Notes: generated from the letters alone by a model not told the origin. A stretch of 64,000 nucleotides of DNA from Hormiphora californensis (GCA_020137815.1 CM035360.1:1888077-1952076); one strand, 5' to 3'; shown: positions 48,227 through 61,911, counted from the first letter of the stretch. Program-made: numbers and translations.

Positions 48227-48299
<73 letters not shown>

Positions 48300-48337
48300 G
48301 ATAGGAGAGGAGAGAGAGGAGAGAGAGAGAGAGAGAG

Positions 48338-48402
<65 letters not shown>

Positions 48403-49314
48403 TACATTTGATACTACTATGTAGATAGAAGGTGCAACGCAAAAAATAGCCCCGGTTCCGGATCAGACAGAACACGCACCCCTCACGTATCCCACAGCAT
48501 TGTTGGAGGATCGATAAGGGAGATAGGGAAAAAGGGAAACTGTATCAAAAGTTAAACGTTTTTGGAATACCCTACGCATCCTTGAATACCCTACGCATCC
48601 TTGAAATGTTCGTGCGTAGCGTGAACAATGCAGTGTCAGGCGAATCAAAAGATCCCACAGAATTCTTTATAATATCGACAAGTGAGAGGATCGACAAGTA
48701 AAGTAAAAGACAGGGAAGAAGGGGAACTATAAAACTTATCACAAATTTCTTTGGAATGTCGAGCGATAAGCTTGAGTAGTAGTAGGTATGCAGTTGAATC
48801 AAAATCAGGCATTCCTTGATTGAGAATTGTAACGTTGTCTGCAACAAATGACTTATGAAATAAAGCTCTAAATTTAATAGTGGAATTTTCTCACAAAAAT
48901 TTCTACACAGATAAGAATTTCGAAAACAACAAAAAAATGCAGGTCCTGGGAATTCCATTCCTGACTGCGTGGCATGTGAGACCATGTTCACCATCACTTG
49001 GTTTGGGGTGGGAGTGGGAAGAAAATATATTCTGGAAACTATTACGAAAACGCCCTTATATTTACTTGAACACAAAGACAACTACCCTATACTATAATAC
49101 CATGCTACTAAAACCCACACTACTAAACCCCCACACGTGACTGTTTCACTGTTTCACTACACATGGGAAGGAGTCAGAACTCAGATCCAGTACCATGGAT
49201 CTCGTGTGGATCTATAGTCACATGGATCTCCTGGTGATATAAAACAATTTGTTTGGGAAACAAAAAGTATATCATCTTTGGTTGTGATAGAGAGAAAGAG
49301 AGCAAGGATACTTT

Positions 49315-49397
<83 letters not shown>

Positions 49398-51941
49398 AAC
49401 AAAAAGCCCCCCCCCCCCCAACCACCACACCTAAACTAAGATACATATCCCCTCTCCGTTCTTTATTCTTTGAGTCCCCCTCTCCCCCTGGCCTCATGCG
49501 ATTGATCGGAGGATACGTACACACACATAACAGAAAAAGGGGAAAAGAGAAAAAGGGGGTATATTGGAATGAAAAGAGCTTTAGCATATGTTATTGGTAT
49601 GTTTTTACGAGCTATTATATGGAGATCACGTGATCTAAATGCAGTGCTCCTATTGGTCGAGCTGGACAAATCCTCTTCTCTTATTGGCTGAATTTAGCCC
49701 TACACAATTCTTCCAGAGCGTCTGGAGGGTCCTGCTTTAAAACGAATAATCCCCATTGTGTGTTTTCTCAGCTCACGTCTGACTAATAATTCGGAGAAAG
49801 AGCTATGACAGCTGACTACTGCAGTGGGACTGCAAGGATTCGGATAGCTCCAAAAAATTTCTAGAATTTTCAATGAATCCTAGTTTAAAATATATGTGCA
49901 TTGATTTCTGGAGCTCCGAGAATTAAACAAGGTTTAAATGGATCGTTCAAATAGGCGATAACTGATTTTTTTACACGGTCATTCGTCCTAGTGTACCAAG
50001 CACCAAAAGCACTCCAGATTTCTAATCTCAACCCTAAAATCCAGGCCCCGGCCGTGCAAAGGGAGAATTGGAATATCTATTGAAACTGAAAGGAGTGTGA
50101 TAACCGATCTCCCTAAAAATCATACTTTTAAATAGAATTTTAGTCACTGATTCCCCCACCCTTCATAAATCTCTCACCTCTCTCCCCTCATTCTCTCTGT
50201 ATCTCTAGAACTTCACCTCCCCGGTAGCGACACGAAAAATTAAAACAAGAATGACTGATAGGGAGACTCGTGAGATCAAAACTTTTGACACAGCAGTCGT
50301 TGATAAAAATATATTCGGCGTCGAAAGATGCATTCATGCGGATCGCGACAGATCCCTATCTCTCTCTCTCACCCTCTCACTCTCCCATACCCTCTCTCTC
50401 TCCGGTTTGAAGGACATGAAAAAGTGTGAACATGATTGAATAATGAACAGTACTAGGATGATTTAGCAAGGGGCCGTTACCAAGGGACGCCTCCCCCGAC
50501 TGATTCACGCGAGTATGACTTATACTCTGTCTACTACTCTGTAACATCAATCTTCTAAAACAATATATATAGAGACGGGGGGAGTTTATATTGCAAAAAG
50601 TTACAGAGATGATCACAAAATTTGGGAGATTTTATGAACTTATATTTAGTTTTCGAGAAACCGTTCATTTTACTATCACGTTAAATGGTTTACAACATAT
50701 TTCCCAACAGCTCCCACGAAGTGTTGTTGGGAACGTGTATATAGTGTGTTAGATATATAATAGGCACAGCGGACACGTTTAATCAAGGTACTATCCTGTC
50801 GGGTTAGATTTGCTCTATTACCCAGAGGATGTCACGTGACACCTGCTAGACCAATCAGGATCGAGAGAGCGGGGCTGACAACCAATGGGAATGGATCTTC
50901 TCACTCAAAAAGAGGGTGTTTCTATTTCCCACATTTAGAAAGAGCAATACGGCAGATCTTTCCAACAGCCTTGTTAGCAATAAATTAGTGGGACACCCTG
51001 TAAATTAGGATGACGAGATGAGAAAAGGAGGATAAACTGATCAGATGGGAAATTGGGGAGGGGGGACTGTCACGTCGATGCTCTGGCCGCGGTTCTCAAA
51101 ATAGGGTTTAGGCCAATGCTATGACAGGGGGTGATTAGAAAGAGAGGATGTCTGAGATCATTTCATACTACTACTCGTTTATAAAACTCAACGTTTATAA
51201 AATCCAACGAATAAAACTCACATAGCTTCGCGGCTTCTATTAATCTATCATCAAATCTATCATAACCGTTTATTGCAAACCTCGTACAAGCTAATCCTGT
51301 CAAACTACTATTAATACATGATTTCTAGAATATCGTTTGACGTACACATGAAGGCAGAGTAAAGGGGGAAATGAATACCGAAAGGGACGTGAGATATATC
51401 AGAATGAATGGATTCAAGTATTAAACGGGGGGAAACTGAAGATAATTTGCCACTTAAAAGTTTTCGGGTAGTACGTTTTGAGCTGTTAACCAATTATCGG
51501 CTAATTGTCAAACCCCCCTGGGGGAGCGGTGTAATTACACCTCAATATTCGATCAGAGCTTAGAGCGGCAAAATCGCATGTATTTCACAACACGGTGTTT
51601 AAACAGGTAGCATTAGCAAACTACTATATAAACAGTTATCAAGCCTATAACTATTTATTGGAATGGTTTAACCTACTAGGATGATGAGTTTTTCTTGTCT
51701 ACACAATATATTGAGGGGGCGGTCCGGGGATTTCTCTCTTGACTGATCAGTAGTATAAAGGTTAGAATACTCAGCCCTCAACACACGTATAGAGTTGAGA
51801 GTGAGATGATCAGGTGTTTGGGGAAAAAGGGGGAATGGGCATCGTATATTAGTTGAGGGGGCATGTCGTCTAGTCGTGAGAAAGAGTGAGAGAGAGAGAG
51901 AGAGAGAGAGAAAGTGAGAGAGAGAGAGAGAGTGGAAGTGA

Positions 51942-51993
<52 letters not shown>

Positions 51994-54715
51994 AAAGCAA
52001 AAGACTGTAAAAAGGGAGGTCTATAATAATCGGCAACTCACTGACTCACTGTTCACTCTATACAAATACTGAGTGGGTGCTTGAGTCGCTTGACACTGTG
52101 AACAATTCAACGTGGGTGCACAGTATCCCACTTTGCCCGCCAAGTATCCCACAAGCCCCTTTATCTGAAGTATCCCACGATACTAGCGCTGTAAGTACAC
52201 ACTATAATCAAATAGTAAATCGGATAGATATTGGGACGGTACAGTCGGTACCAAGTATCATAAACATAACGTACCAGCCCACCTGTAAATCGGAAAGATA
52301 TATGTCGGCCGGCGTCTCACTTGGTTTACTGCAAACCGTATCATTATTGTACTAAACTTTGAGGTTTTTTTTTTCTTGAAGTTAAAAAAATGATGAACTA
52401 TCCGATTTTTATCCATCCATCTGCCTACAACACCTATGCTGAATATTTGAGCAGCCCAGACCATCGTTGATATGGAGTGATTGGTGCTTGAGAAAGTACG
52501 TGTGCCCTGAACAGCTACCTAACTATATACCTAGATTAGCTAATTGCAGTTCTGTACTACTACTATACAGTAGTACCTAGAAAGTATAGTAGAAAGAACC
52601 CTCTCTTTTGTTTACCATTGAACGTGTTTCTAGAGAAGATGATCACGATGGTGGTGGTTCTCAAAATTTGTCAAAATGCTGATTAAACCACACTGTATGC
52701 TTTTAGCTCTCTAATTTTCTTGTCATTCGAACCCCGCACGTGTTGTGTTCTAGCTGAAGACAATAGCTGGGGGACCCGAGAAAAGAGAAAATCAAATGAG
52801 TGAGCTGGGAGAGAGAGATGAGGAGAGGGAGGGAGTAGGAGGGAAAGGTGAGGAGTAAAAGGAAGAGAGAGAGAGGGGAGAGAGAGAGAGGGGGAGGGAG
52901 AAGGAGGAGAGGAGAGAGAGAAGAGAGAGAGGAGAGAGAGGAGAGGTAGAGAGAGAGAGAGAGAGAGCAGAGAGAGGAGGAGAGAGAGCCATACTCAATC
53001 AATCAATATGATTGGAAGAAACACAAGTGATTATTATTAGCACGTCTACAAAGAAGATCTGCAAAGAATCGAAAAGCATCCAATATGGTTCGTCTAAATG
53101 GCTACTCGCGTCCCACCAGCACTGAGCTGTCTCTCTCCGCATGCTTTTGGTCACGTGGGTATATGACCAATAGAAAACTAGAGAGAGGAAGCATCACCAT
53201 TTATCTCCTTTATCTCACTATCCCTCTCTATCCCTCTATCTCTCACTATCTCTCTATCCCTCTCAATATCCCTCTATCTCTCTCTATCTCTCTCTATTTA
53301 GCGAAGAAGAAGCCTCAGGTGAAAACAAAAGCACGTCCTCCCATTATCGATTTCATTGAATTTAAACATGGGCTATTTATCACACAGTGATGCAGGTGCC
53401 CTATCTGTGCCGACTATGGCAGGACTATCACCCCCTCGTGGCAAATCTTACCGTTTCCTGCCCTGGGGACACGTGGCGCCGGAGTTCTAAAATTTGACTA
53501 TTGATAAAGCCCCGGCCACTAGATTATATTGTATCATGGAGGGAGAGAGAGAAATCAGAGAGGTGCTATATAGCTTTACCGAGCAGATTTCTCTCTCTCT
53601 CTCCCTAGTTATTTGTATGTATCTCACTTTGATTTCTTGAACTCCGAATAGAGCAGGGTAATCTCCATAATGGGGGACAATGAGAAATGACCAGCTTCTT
53701 CACCAATTGAGAGAAAACGGAGAGAGAAAACGGAGAGAAAACGGAGAGAAAACAGGGAGAGAGAAAACAGGGAAGAGAGAGAGAAAGGGTGATAAAAGTG
53801 AGAGCAATGAGATGCCGCTGTCAATAAACTCGTGGCTGTCAATAACGGAGAGGAATGATTGAGATTTAGATCACGATCGGTGGAGTTTAGAAAAATGTTG
53901 AATTTTCATTGACACAAACCACAAGGTGCGGTGATTTATAAATCGGGAAAGAGAGATGAGATGAAGAGAGAGAGATTAGAGAGAGCGAGAGAGGAAGAGA
54001 AGAGAGAGAGGAGAGACGAGAGAGAGAAGAAACAGATGAAACACTTTTAAATGGAATCGGAAAGAAGAGTCCTTGCTCTAACACTCTCTTTTTCTCTCCC
54101 TCTCTCTCTCTCTCCATCTTTTCCGGTAAAAGGTTTTGGTATATCATGTGTGATCTACTACGGAAACAGAGAGCTTATTGTTTGAGAACTATTACCGGAC
54201 AGTCAGAACCAGTTGGACGAAATCAGAGCAACCAACCTTAGTAGAAAACCATAAAGGGTCGAAATTGAAAACATTGGAAAGGGTCGAACAATTCCAGGAC
54301 AGCGAGGAAATTTCAGGAATCGTTTTAGCAACGCCTTCTTAGAAATTGAAAACATCAAAAAGCTAGTCAAATCATGCCAGAAAAAGGGGCATCTTTGATC
54401 TAGAACATGTAGAAGAGCAGAACCAAATGTGGTAGATATATATTCTAACTTTCAAAAGAAGCTACGAAACAAAGTAGTTTAGAGATGTGAACTCAACTAC
54501 ATAGTGAACTCAACTAAGTACACAGAGATGTGAAGTCTCTAAAATTACCCTTTGCAAAGATATTTTTGGGACAAAGTTCATGTCCAGACTCTAATCATAG
54601 TGGGTCGACAATTCCTCCCCTTAGATGTGCTCTTGTTGGCCCCCGCCATCGATTCACAGTTAGGTGAAAAGTTCCTTTCAAAAGGCAAAGCTGGCTGGGA
54701 CAGAGATACAGAAAA

Positions 54716-54857
<142 letters not shown>

Positions 54858-54995
54858 CAGATTTAAAGAATATGCACACACGACATATAATTACAAGTTG
54901 CCAAAAACAAAGACTCTTCAGTAGCTTTCAGTCTCGGCAAACTGGGCTAATGAGGGCAAAAATGAGAGCAAAAGATCAGAAGATAGGAGAGAGAT

Positions 54996-55026
<31 letters not shown>

Positions 55027-56754
55027 CCCGAGAGAGATAAAAACTATGGCAGAAAGACTTAAGAGGATCCGGAGCCGCATCACACCTAGTGCAGTACAGA
55101 CAATGCCACATGCCTGTTCCTTCATTGTAAGAGCAGCAAAACTAAAATTGTAAAGGACCGCAGATGTTTCTCTAGGTGACTCATCTCCTTCTTTCGTTTT
55201 CTCTCTCTCTATGACTATCTCTCACCCCTTTTTACTTCACTTAAACATACAAAATTTCGCACCTTGAAAAAAGCTTGGCCACCCCCGCGGTAGCGTGGAT
55301 CCTACTTCTCCTGGGTCACGTGACCCATGCAGCTGATCCCTCGTGATACAAAGATACAAAAAGAGAGTCAACTGCCCCCTCCTCAAGGAAAAGTGGGAGA
55401 AAGGGAGGGAAAAGATAAAGATCAATGGAAAATAGTAGTTTGGGGCAACATGGTGCAGTAGTTTATAGAGATAAAAGGGAAACCTGGTCAAAGGGAATTC
55501 CCGATAAAAATAAAATGCTTTTGAGAGGATGGGAAATATAATCCTTGGTGTCCTCCTCCCTATCTAGAAACTATAAGTATAAAGATCCTAACTTTCGTGG
55601 AAACTGTGCGACAAGTATGACGATCGGTTCCGAAACCTTTCTTGAGAATATTGAAGGGGCTCTCTCTGGCTCTCTCTCTAAAGAACAAAAAGCATAAAAA
55701 GTGTGATTAGAGCAGATTGGGGGGTACAACAACAGGTGGTAGAAGGGGCGAAAATCAAAAACAAGTTGCTACAAAGATCATATAAAAAGAGGCCAATGAT
55801 CCCTGTTCCAAAATTATTTACAGATTTTTTATCGATGCCGGCATTGTACAATACAAAAATTAGTAATACTCTTTCGACACTTTTCAATGACATTCAATTG
55901 TTCAAAAAAAATAAACCCCAAATTTCAAAACAAGAGCATCAGAGCATCAACTGATTTAATCGCCCATTGTAGTCAAATTGTAAATTAAACATAATCAATA
56001 ATCAACGGAAATTCATTACGGAAAGCATGATCAATTATAAAAGTAGACAACTGTAGTTACTGTTAGTGTTAGGATCACATGAAAAACAAGGGGGGCCCTA
56101 ATCGTTACCAGGCTGGGAAATGTGATTTGCTCGCACAAATAACAAGCGTTAAAGGGAAAAGAGAGAGAAAGAGTGAGAGATACATGCAGGGAGAAGGAGA
56201 GAGAGAGAGAGAGAGAGAGAGTTAGAGAGAGTTAGAGGGTTAAAAATAGAGTCCCCGGTTCTTAAAACAGTTCTCTTTAAATGATCCACATAGAACGCAT
56301 AATAATTAGCCGGGTCATGACGTCATGTGGTTTGTGAAGGCTCCACTGGAGCGAGCGTCATGTGGTTTGTGACTAGGCTCCACTAGAGGTCAGGCGTCAT
56401 GTGGTTTGTGAGGAGCGAGTACCATTGAAGAGCATCGGCCCTATTCTCATTTCTCAGAGCATTGGCATGACAGAGGTTTCTAGGGGCGAGTTAGTGGCAG
56501 CCGGTCTACCAATTGCACTTTTGCTGGCTTGCTTGAGGGTAAACCCGGGAAGGTCCCGGACAAGCCCTGTCAGGCCAATATGCTCTGACTGAACAAGCCC
56601 TAACTTGATGACTCAAAAGACAACCCCTAACTTGATTAAGAGCAAGAACAGAATTTACTTCTTAGTTAAAACTAAAAGCACCAATAGTTATATGTCAACT
56701 GCACGGTACCGTCTCAAAAAGCGGACTGGCGTTCGCTATCCGACGAGACGGGGC

Positions 56755-56893
<139 letters not shown>

Positions 56894-57033
56894 AAAAGGT
56901 AGGAAAAGTAATATTGAAGGTAGAAGCATTTAAGTCCCCCACGGCACGGGAGAAGTACTCGATGTGTCATAGAGAAATTTATAGACTCCCAATTTAATTC
57001 CTCCCTCCCGTCATAAAATATAAATCTCCTTAC

Positions 57034-57210
57034 CTTGTCTAATCAGAGTAAAACTCTTGTCAACCTGGCTGATATAGTACTCTTCCAAGAAAACGTCTCT
57101 TCGTCTGGTAGCAGGAGCGGAGGGAGTAAGGTACTGGAGGCAGGAGGAGCTGCGAGAGAGGGAGTTCTCTGATATCATGTCACCATGGAAATATGTCGTA
57201 CACATCATAG
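57034..57210 (-). CDS. Possible single exon, unassigned
   Basis: Minus-strand open block between tttttag (acceptor) and gtaagg (donor). It contains an ATG at 57208 and encodes MMCTTYFHGDMISENSLSR, then SSSCLQYLTPSAPATRRRDVF and LEEYYISQVDKSFTL in sequence. The composition is protein-like, but I do not recognise it. It could be a 5' exon of the zinc-finger gene downstream across the GA-rich desert. Confidence 0.35.
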
Positions 57211-57422
57211 CTAAAAAATGTTGTTTAGGGGTGTTTTAGTTTTAGGAATTGAAATTAAATCGTGTATGATGTTAAAGTGAGGGACGTGCTATTTGGTATT
57301 TTAAATTCCGAGTTAGGCACATGCCCAATTTTCCGAAATAACCTAAAAATAGAAACAGCCAATATAACAAGATCAGAAATTCCAAAATCAAATAAGAATT
57401 TGTACAAGGCTGAAGGCACATA

Positions 57423-57605
57423 CAGTCAAGCCTCGGTTTATCAGACTCCTCGAAGAGTTCAAAGGATAGAACACGACTGTCTGGCGGCGCCAGACCCCAA
57501 TTTGATTCTCAAATGATGCTCAGATGGGTCGCGGCGCCAGACAGGAACACGACAGGGGGGATCTGTATCGGGGTGTACTGATTCGGGGGAATCGAGGATT
57601 GACTG
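57423..57605. mobile_element. pogo-like MITE with a nested hAT-like MITE
   Basis: Ends CAGTCAAGCCTCGGTTTATC and AATCGAGGATTGACTG, flanked by TA on both sides. A family A MITE is inserted inside it at 57477-57544. Confidence 0.85.
57477..57544. mobile_element. hAT-like MITE, family A copy 5 (nested)
   Basis: 68 bp, CTGTCTGGCGGCGCC to GGCGCCAGACAG, flanked on both sides by a perfect 8-bp duplication gaacacga. It is therefore younger than the pogo-like element around it. Confidence 0.94.
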
Positions 57606-57783
57606 TACTAATAACTGCCGTTGCAATACAGCTACATGTGTTAATATATATCGAGCTGTTAACCCGCAACAACTTCAAAAAAATAATATCACCCGACAAT
57701 ATAATAATTATTAAGTTCCATCACTGACCCACACACCCAACCGGTTCATGGTCCTTGTCTCTAGCTAGTCAACAGGATGTTTC

Positions 57784-60074
57784 TCATTTCCTTCTCTTCT
57801 GCTTTATAGTCTTGCCAGCGCCCTTGAACGCTTCAAAGCCAGCCTCACTGTCTACTGTAGCTCCAGTAACAGGCATGACCCTGGAAAAGATGATCTTGCC
57901 GATCTTGAAATCTACATCGGGTCCCTTGACTATAACGTTCCCCCGTGGTTGTTCCCCCGTCAAGTGCTTCTTCTTTTTAGAGCCGAGCATGTTACCCTTT
58001 CCTGGGAGGAGAGAGAAAGATGTTACCCTTTCCTGAGAGGAGAGAGAAAGATGTTACCCTTTCCTGAGAGGAGAGAGAAAGATGTTACCCTTTCCTGGAA
58101 GAGGAGAGAGAAAAATGTTACCCTTTCCTGAGAGGAGAGAGAAAGATGTTACCCTTTCCTGAGAGGAGAGAGAAAGATGTTACCCTTTCCTGAGAGGAGA
58201 GAGAAAGATGTTACCCTTTCCTGAGAGGAGAGAGAAAGATGTTACCCTTTCCTGAGAGGAGAGAGAAAGATGTTACCCTTTCCTGAGAGGAGAGAGAAAG
58301 ATGTTACCCTTTCCTGAGAGGAGAGAGAAAGATGTTACCCTTTCCTGGAAGAGAGGAGTGGTGTGAGATATGAAAGAGTGAGGAGGGAGGGGGATGTGCG
58401 AGAAAGATGTTACCATTTCCTGAGAGGTGAGAGAAAGATGTTACCCTTTCCTGGAAGATAGTGGTGTGAGATATGAGAGAGGCGAGGAGGGATGCAGGTG
58501 CCAGGTGTCAGGAAGGGGGAAGATGTGATTGTGTGATGTGGGTGTGAGTGGGTGTGATGAGGAAGAGCAGGGAGGGTGAGGGTGGGGAAGGGAAGAGTAA
58601 GGGTGAGTGAAAGACGTGATGATCTGTGTGACGAGATCAATGCCCTGCATTACCTTTAAATGCAGTGAATGCCTCCTCGTCCACAATCATGGGAGCCTCC
58701 TCCATGGCTTCTTCAGGGGGTGGTTGTCTCTCAGGGGGAACGTAGCCCACAGGGGGCGCAAAGTCCACATTCAAATCACACTCAATGATGGAAATAGCCT
58801 GGATAATGGAAGGGGGTTGGAAAGATATAGTCTGGATAATTTGGGATCATGTGAGGGCCAGGACCCAGTGGATTACTCATCTGGCTGTCTGTTTAGCCTT
58901 TCCCGCCTTTCCAATAACATGCTATCAGAGTCATGTTGTCTGTCTGTATACCCCCCAGTTTTGTTCAACTCACATCTGTTGGTTGGCACTCCAATACACA
59001 AAGCTCATACTCGTGGTTATTATAACTTAGGCTGATGGTATCACCCTTTGTTAGACAAGCAAAGTTCCTCAATACACACTCCAATACCGCCTGAAAAGAT
59101 TATACGTCAAATAAGTATCTCTAATTTCATGCTAAACATGCTAACCCTTTAACCCTTCGACTAAAATTAAAGAAAAATTTCGAATAAAAAGGAGAAAACC
59201 AACAGACACCTTGATAACTAAAAGGTAGAGGTAACTGGTAACTCCGCTACCAATATCTACTGCTTTTTTATGTTCTAACCCTTCTTTACCTTGGGGTTGC
59301 TGATCTCAATAAAATCTGTAGATTGAGGTTGGAACTTGACAAGTGTCCCCTTTTGGAGGTTACCCGTCTTTACTGTTACCCTTTGGCCCTCCTGTAGGGG
59401 GACGAGGTGTGATTGTTACCATGGTTACCATATTAAAACACCATTACCATGGTTACCATGTTAAAACACCATTACCATGGTTGCCATGGTTGCCACCGTT
59501 ACCTGTAAACAGAGGTTCCGGAACATCCAGTACGGAATGTAGATTCTCCCCTCCTCTGCTACAAACTCTAACACGCCACAATGTGTCGTCCTATTGGCCA
59601 CCTAAAAAAGATAGAAAGATAATAGATAAACGGAATCCCCAAAAATTAAAAATTAGTGGAACTAAACTCCAAAAAGAATATTACCGGATTGTGTATTGAG
59701 AACAATAGAGGATAGGGAATGTTTAATCTCGTCACAGAGTCCAATGCTGAGGGTGGCATTATAATCTTTCCTCCCGTGTTCACATCCGACCGGTTATCAG
59801 CTGAAAATGGTTTTTAATTGGTCAAATGAAGTTGGAAATCGTACCAAAATCTCGTATCAGACGTATCGGTAAGCATGAGTATGGGATATCTAGCGCCGTA
59901 GTCCAGTGATAAAAGAACATGTGAGAGAAACTATATCACAAAGTGAACTCTGTCAGATCAATATTGGCCTGAATATGACAATGTGTACTCACTAGCCATG
60001 AAGGATACAGGATAACACTTGTAGTCGTGTTCAAAGGGCATCTCACCAAGATTGTTGAAGAGTTGGTGAAACAT
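57784..60074 (-). CDS. UFD1: UFD1, ubiquitin-fusion degradation protein
   Basis: Partner of NPL4 that brings the p97/VCP unfoldase to ubiquitinated clients in ER-associated degradation and chromatin extraction. Seven exons: 59993-60074, 59685-59800, 59503-59601, 59290-59391, 58974-59090, 58654-58798 and 57784-58001, 879 nt, 292 codons (human 307). The start [18 protein letters not shown] is followed by YPVSFMATDNRSDV. The double-psi-barrel UT3 domain shows [59 protein letters not shown] and [28 protein letters not shown] marks its end. The tail has [17 protein letters not shown], matching human FSGSGNRLDGKKK, then [12 protein letters not shown], and a short shared end ([17 protein letters not shown]). 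The last intron is a 31-bp minisatellite made of its own acceptor. Confidence 0.95.
58002..58470 (-). repeat. 31-bp minisatellite of the UFD1 last-exon splice acceptor
   Basis: About 12-13 copies of a unit that reads, on the gene strand, tctttctctctcctctcag then gaaagggtaaca. This is the acceptor plus the first 12-13 bases of exon 7. The true junction at 58001 is the last of the series (ctcccag|gaaagggtaacatgc). Most spacings are exactly 31 bp, with a few longer variants near 58090, 58350 and 58440. Confidence 0.95.
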
Positions 60075-60142
60075 GTTGCACTAGCTGGGATATAGTGTGT
60101 AAACAGTTATCAGGAAAAAACTTATAACCAGAATAAATTAGA

Positions 60143-61068
60143 TATTAGAGCGTTTCAGAAATAACTTCGTGTCCCGATATCTCCAAAAGTATAAAAGATA
60201 TCTACACGAAACCTTTTCTAGCATGTTATTTGACCTCTTGACTACACACAACAATGGTCACTTTGAAAAATTTAATCAAGGTTGGCTCTAGGCGAACCCG
60301 GAAATGTACCTTACTCAAAATGCCGCTGCACGGGAAAAACGCGCATAGTACTGAAACTGCTGTACTTCTCAAAAATTGGTTCTAAGGGATATTTTATTGC
60401 ATTATACTTGTTTATTAGACGATTTTCTTTCGTTTAAGATGTAATAGAAGGTCCTAGCTTCATTCGTTACTGAGCAATAGGCCTTTGAAAATCTTTGGCA
60501 ATATTTTGAAATTTTCACTTCCGGGTCTCTTCACGTTTTATATGACTGACGTATAACCGATATCTTGGCAGCAAAAGATAGCTCTAAGTAAGCTTTAAGC
60601 CATTGTGAAGTCAATTATTCGCTTCACCGGCTTATTCAAGTCAAAAATTGACGTTTTCGAACATACCCCTACAACAAGCAAAAAATTGAGGTCAAATTTT
60701 GCCATTTTTCGTTTTTTCATGATACATCTACTGTTCTAAATGTTTTTAGTCAACGCGTCGAGACCCAAATCACATATATATCTCATCCTTAGACGATTTG
60801 CTATCGATTGAGCACTACGGGAAGTCAAAAATCTTTACCAGCTTTCTTTCAGTGGCGTTTAGAAAAAGTTGGTAACCCCGTGCAGCGGCAGCACGGCTTA
60901 TGGTGTCAACGAACCAAATTTCGAGTACTTAAGGTTGTCATATATAATTCAGAACATGTTTCTAGGAAGAGAATCGTCCAATGAACAGAATAAAACTAGG
61001 TAGAAGTCTCTATCTCTTATAGATCCCGAAATATCGCGACACGAAGTTATTTCTGAAACGCTCTAATA
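60143..61068. mobile_element. ~930-bp non-autonomous DNA element, copy 2 (inverse)
   Basis: Ends attagagcgtttcagaaata and tatttctgaaacgctctaat, with perfect inverted ends of about 30 bp reaching cttcgtgtc. The interior, read in reverse, resembles 42637-43565 (ggtctcgacgcgttg, caatcgatag). No transposase frame. Confidence 0.8.
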
Positions 61069-61136
61069 TTATATAGACGACCAAAATACACGGGAAATTT
61101 AAAATTACATCTCTGGAGTTCATAGAACTATCACTC

Positions 61137-61373
61137 ATTAAAGTACACCCCAAACTACTATGTCCCTCACTCGGGTTTTGTGAAATTTCCCACGTTCATA
61201 ACTCCACTCCCTGATGAGATAGAGACTTGAAATTTGTTTTGTACAAAGAACTCGATATGATCTCCCTACAAAACAAATTTTAAGTCTCTATCTTATCAGG
61301 GGGTGGAGCTATGGCCGTCTAAAATCCGGTCGCGCGCAGCAAGGGACATAGTAGTTTGGGGGGACCTTTAAAT
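61137..61373. mobile_element. Palindromic MITE, 237 bp
   Basis: Ends caccccaaactactatgtcc and ggacatagtagtttgggg in inverse orientation. The inner arms pair gagatagagacttgaaattt with aaattttaagtctctatctt. Lies right after the 930-bp element. Confidence 0.75.
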
Positions 61374-61502
61374 AACTCGATAATAATCGGTCATGGGCCA
61401 TGGCTTTCACAATACACTTTAATTAATCTTCTGGGTCCTCTAATCTGTAATCATGGCTACGGCCCAAAAATATACACCGGAGTTGAGTACTGAAATGCAA
61501 AT

Positions 61503-61670
61503 ATTAGTGTCCCAGAAATAATGTCATTTACCGATATTTTGAAAAAGTAGACAAGTTAGAGAGTTCTAAACGGTTTTATCTCGCCAACTAGACGATTCTC
61601 ACGAACGTGTCTAGAACATTGAATGAACATTTATTGTTGACCCAGCCGGAAGGAGATACAGGGTGTTCAT
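61503..61670. mobile_element. One-ended fragment of the ~930-bp element family
   Basis: Begins attagtgtcccagaaataat followed by gtcatttaccga, collinear with the left end at 42637, then diverges. No matching right end found. Confidence 0.55.
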
Positions 61671-61676
61671 ATCACG

Positions 61677-61911
61677 GGGGATTACGGGGGCTCGAATAGA
61701 TCGCCCGTATAGATCGCCCGTACCAGTCGCCCGTACATTTGCTTTGCGCATTACGTTTCATCGCACTTTCACCACAAAAAGGTACATGCGCGTTACGCAC
61801 ATGTGTTTTGTTGTGGTGAAAGTGTGGTGAAACGTAATGCGCAAAGCAAATGTACGGGCGACTGGTACGGGCGATTGGTACGGGCGTCTCATCCGGGCCC
61901 CCGTAATCCGC
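61677..61911. mobile_element. Long hairpin, arms of about 100 bp
   Basis: Left arm ggggattacgggggc, then gatcgcccgtat/gatcgcccgtacc/agtcgcccgtac, then atttgctttgcgcattacgt and ttca..ctttcaccaca. The right arm is its inverse, ending gcccccgtaatccgc at 61911. The pairing is close to perfect except for a few small bulges, with three tandem cgcccgta units in each arm. The 72-codon frame across it is not a gene. Confidence 0.85.

Noticed and set aside
57949-58131. Plus-strand frame with repeated RREKDVTLS
   Set aside because: Translation of the 31-bp UFD1 acceptor minisatellite.
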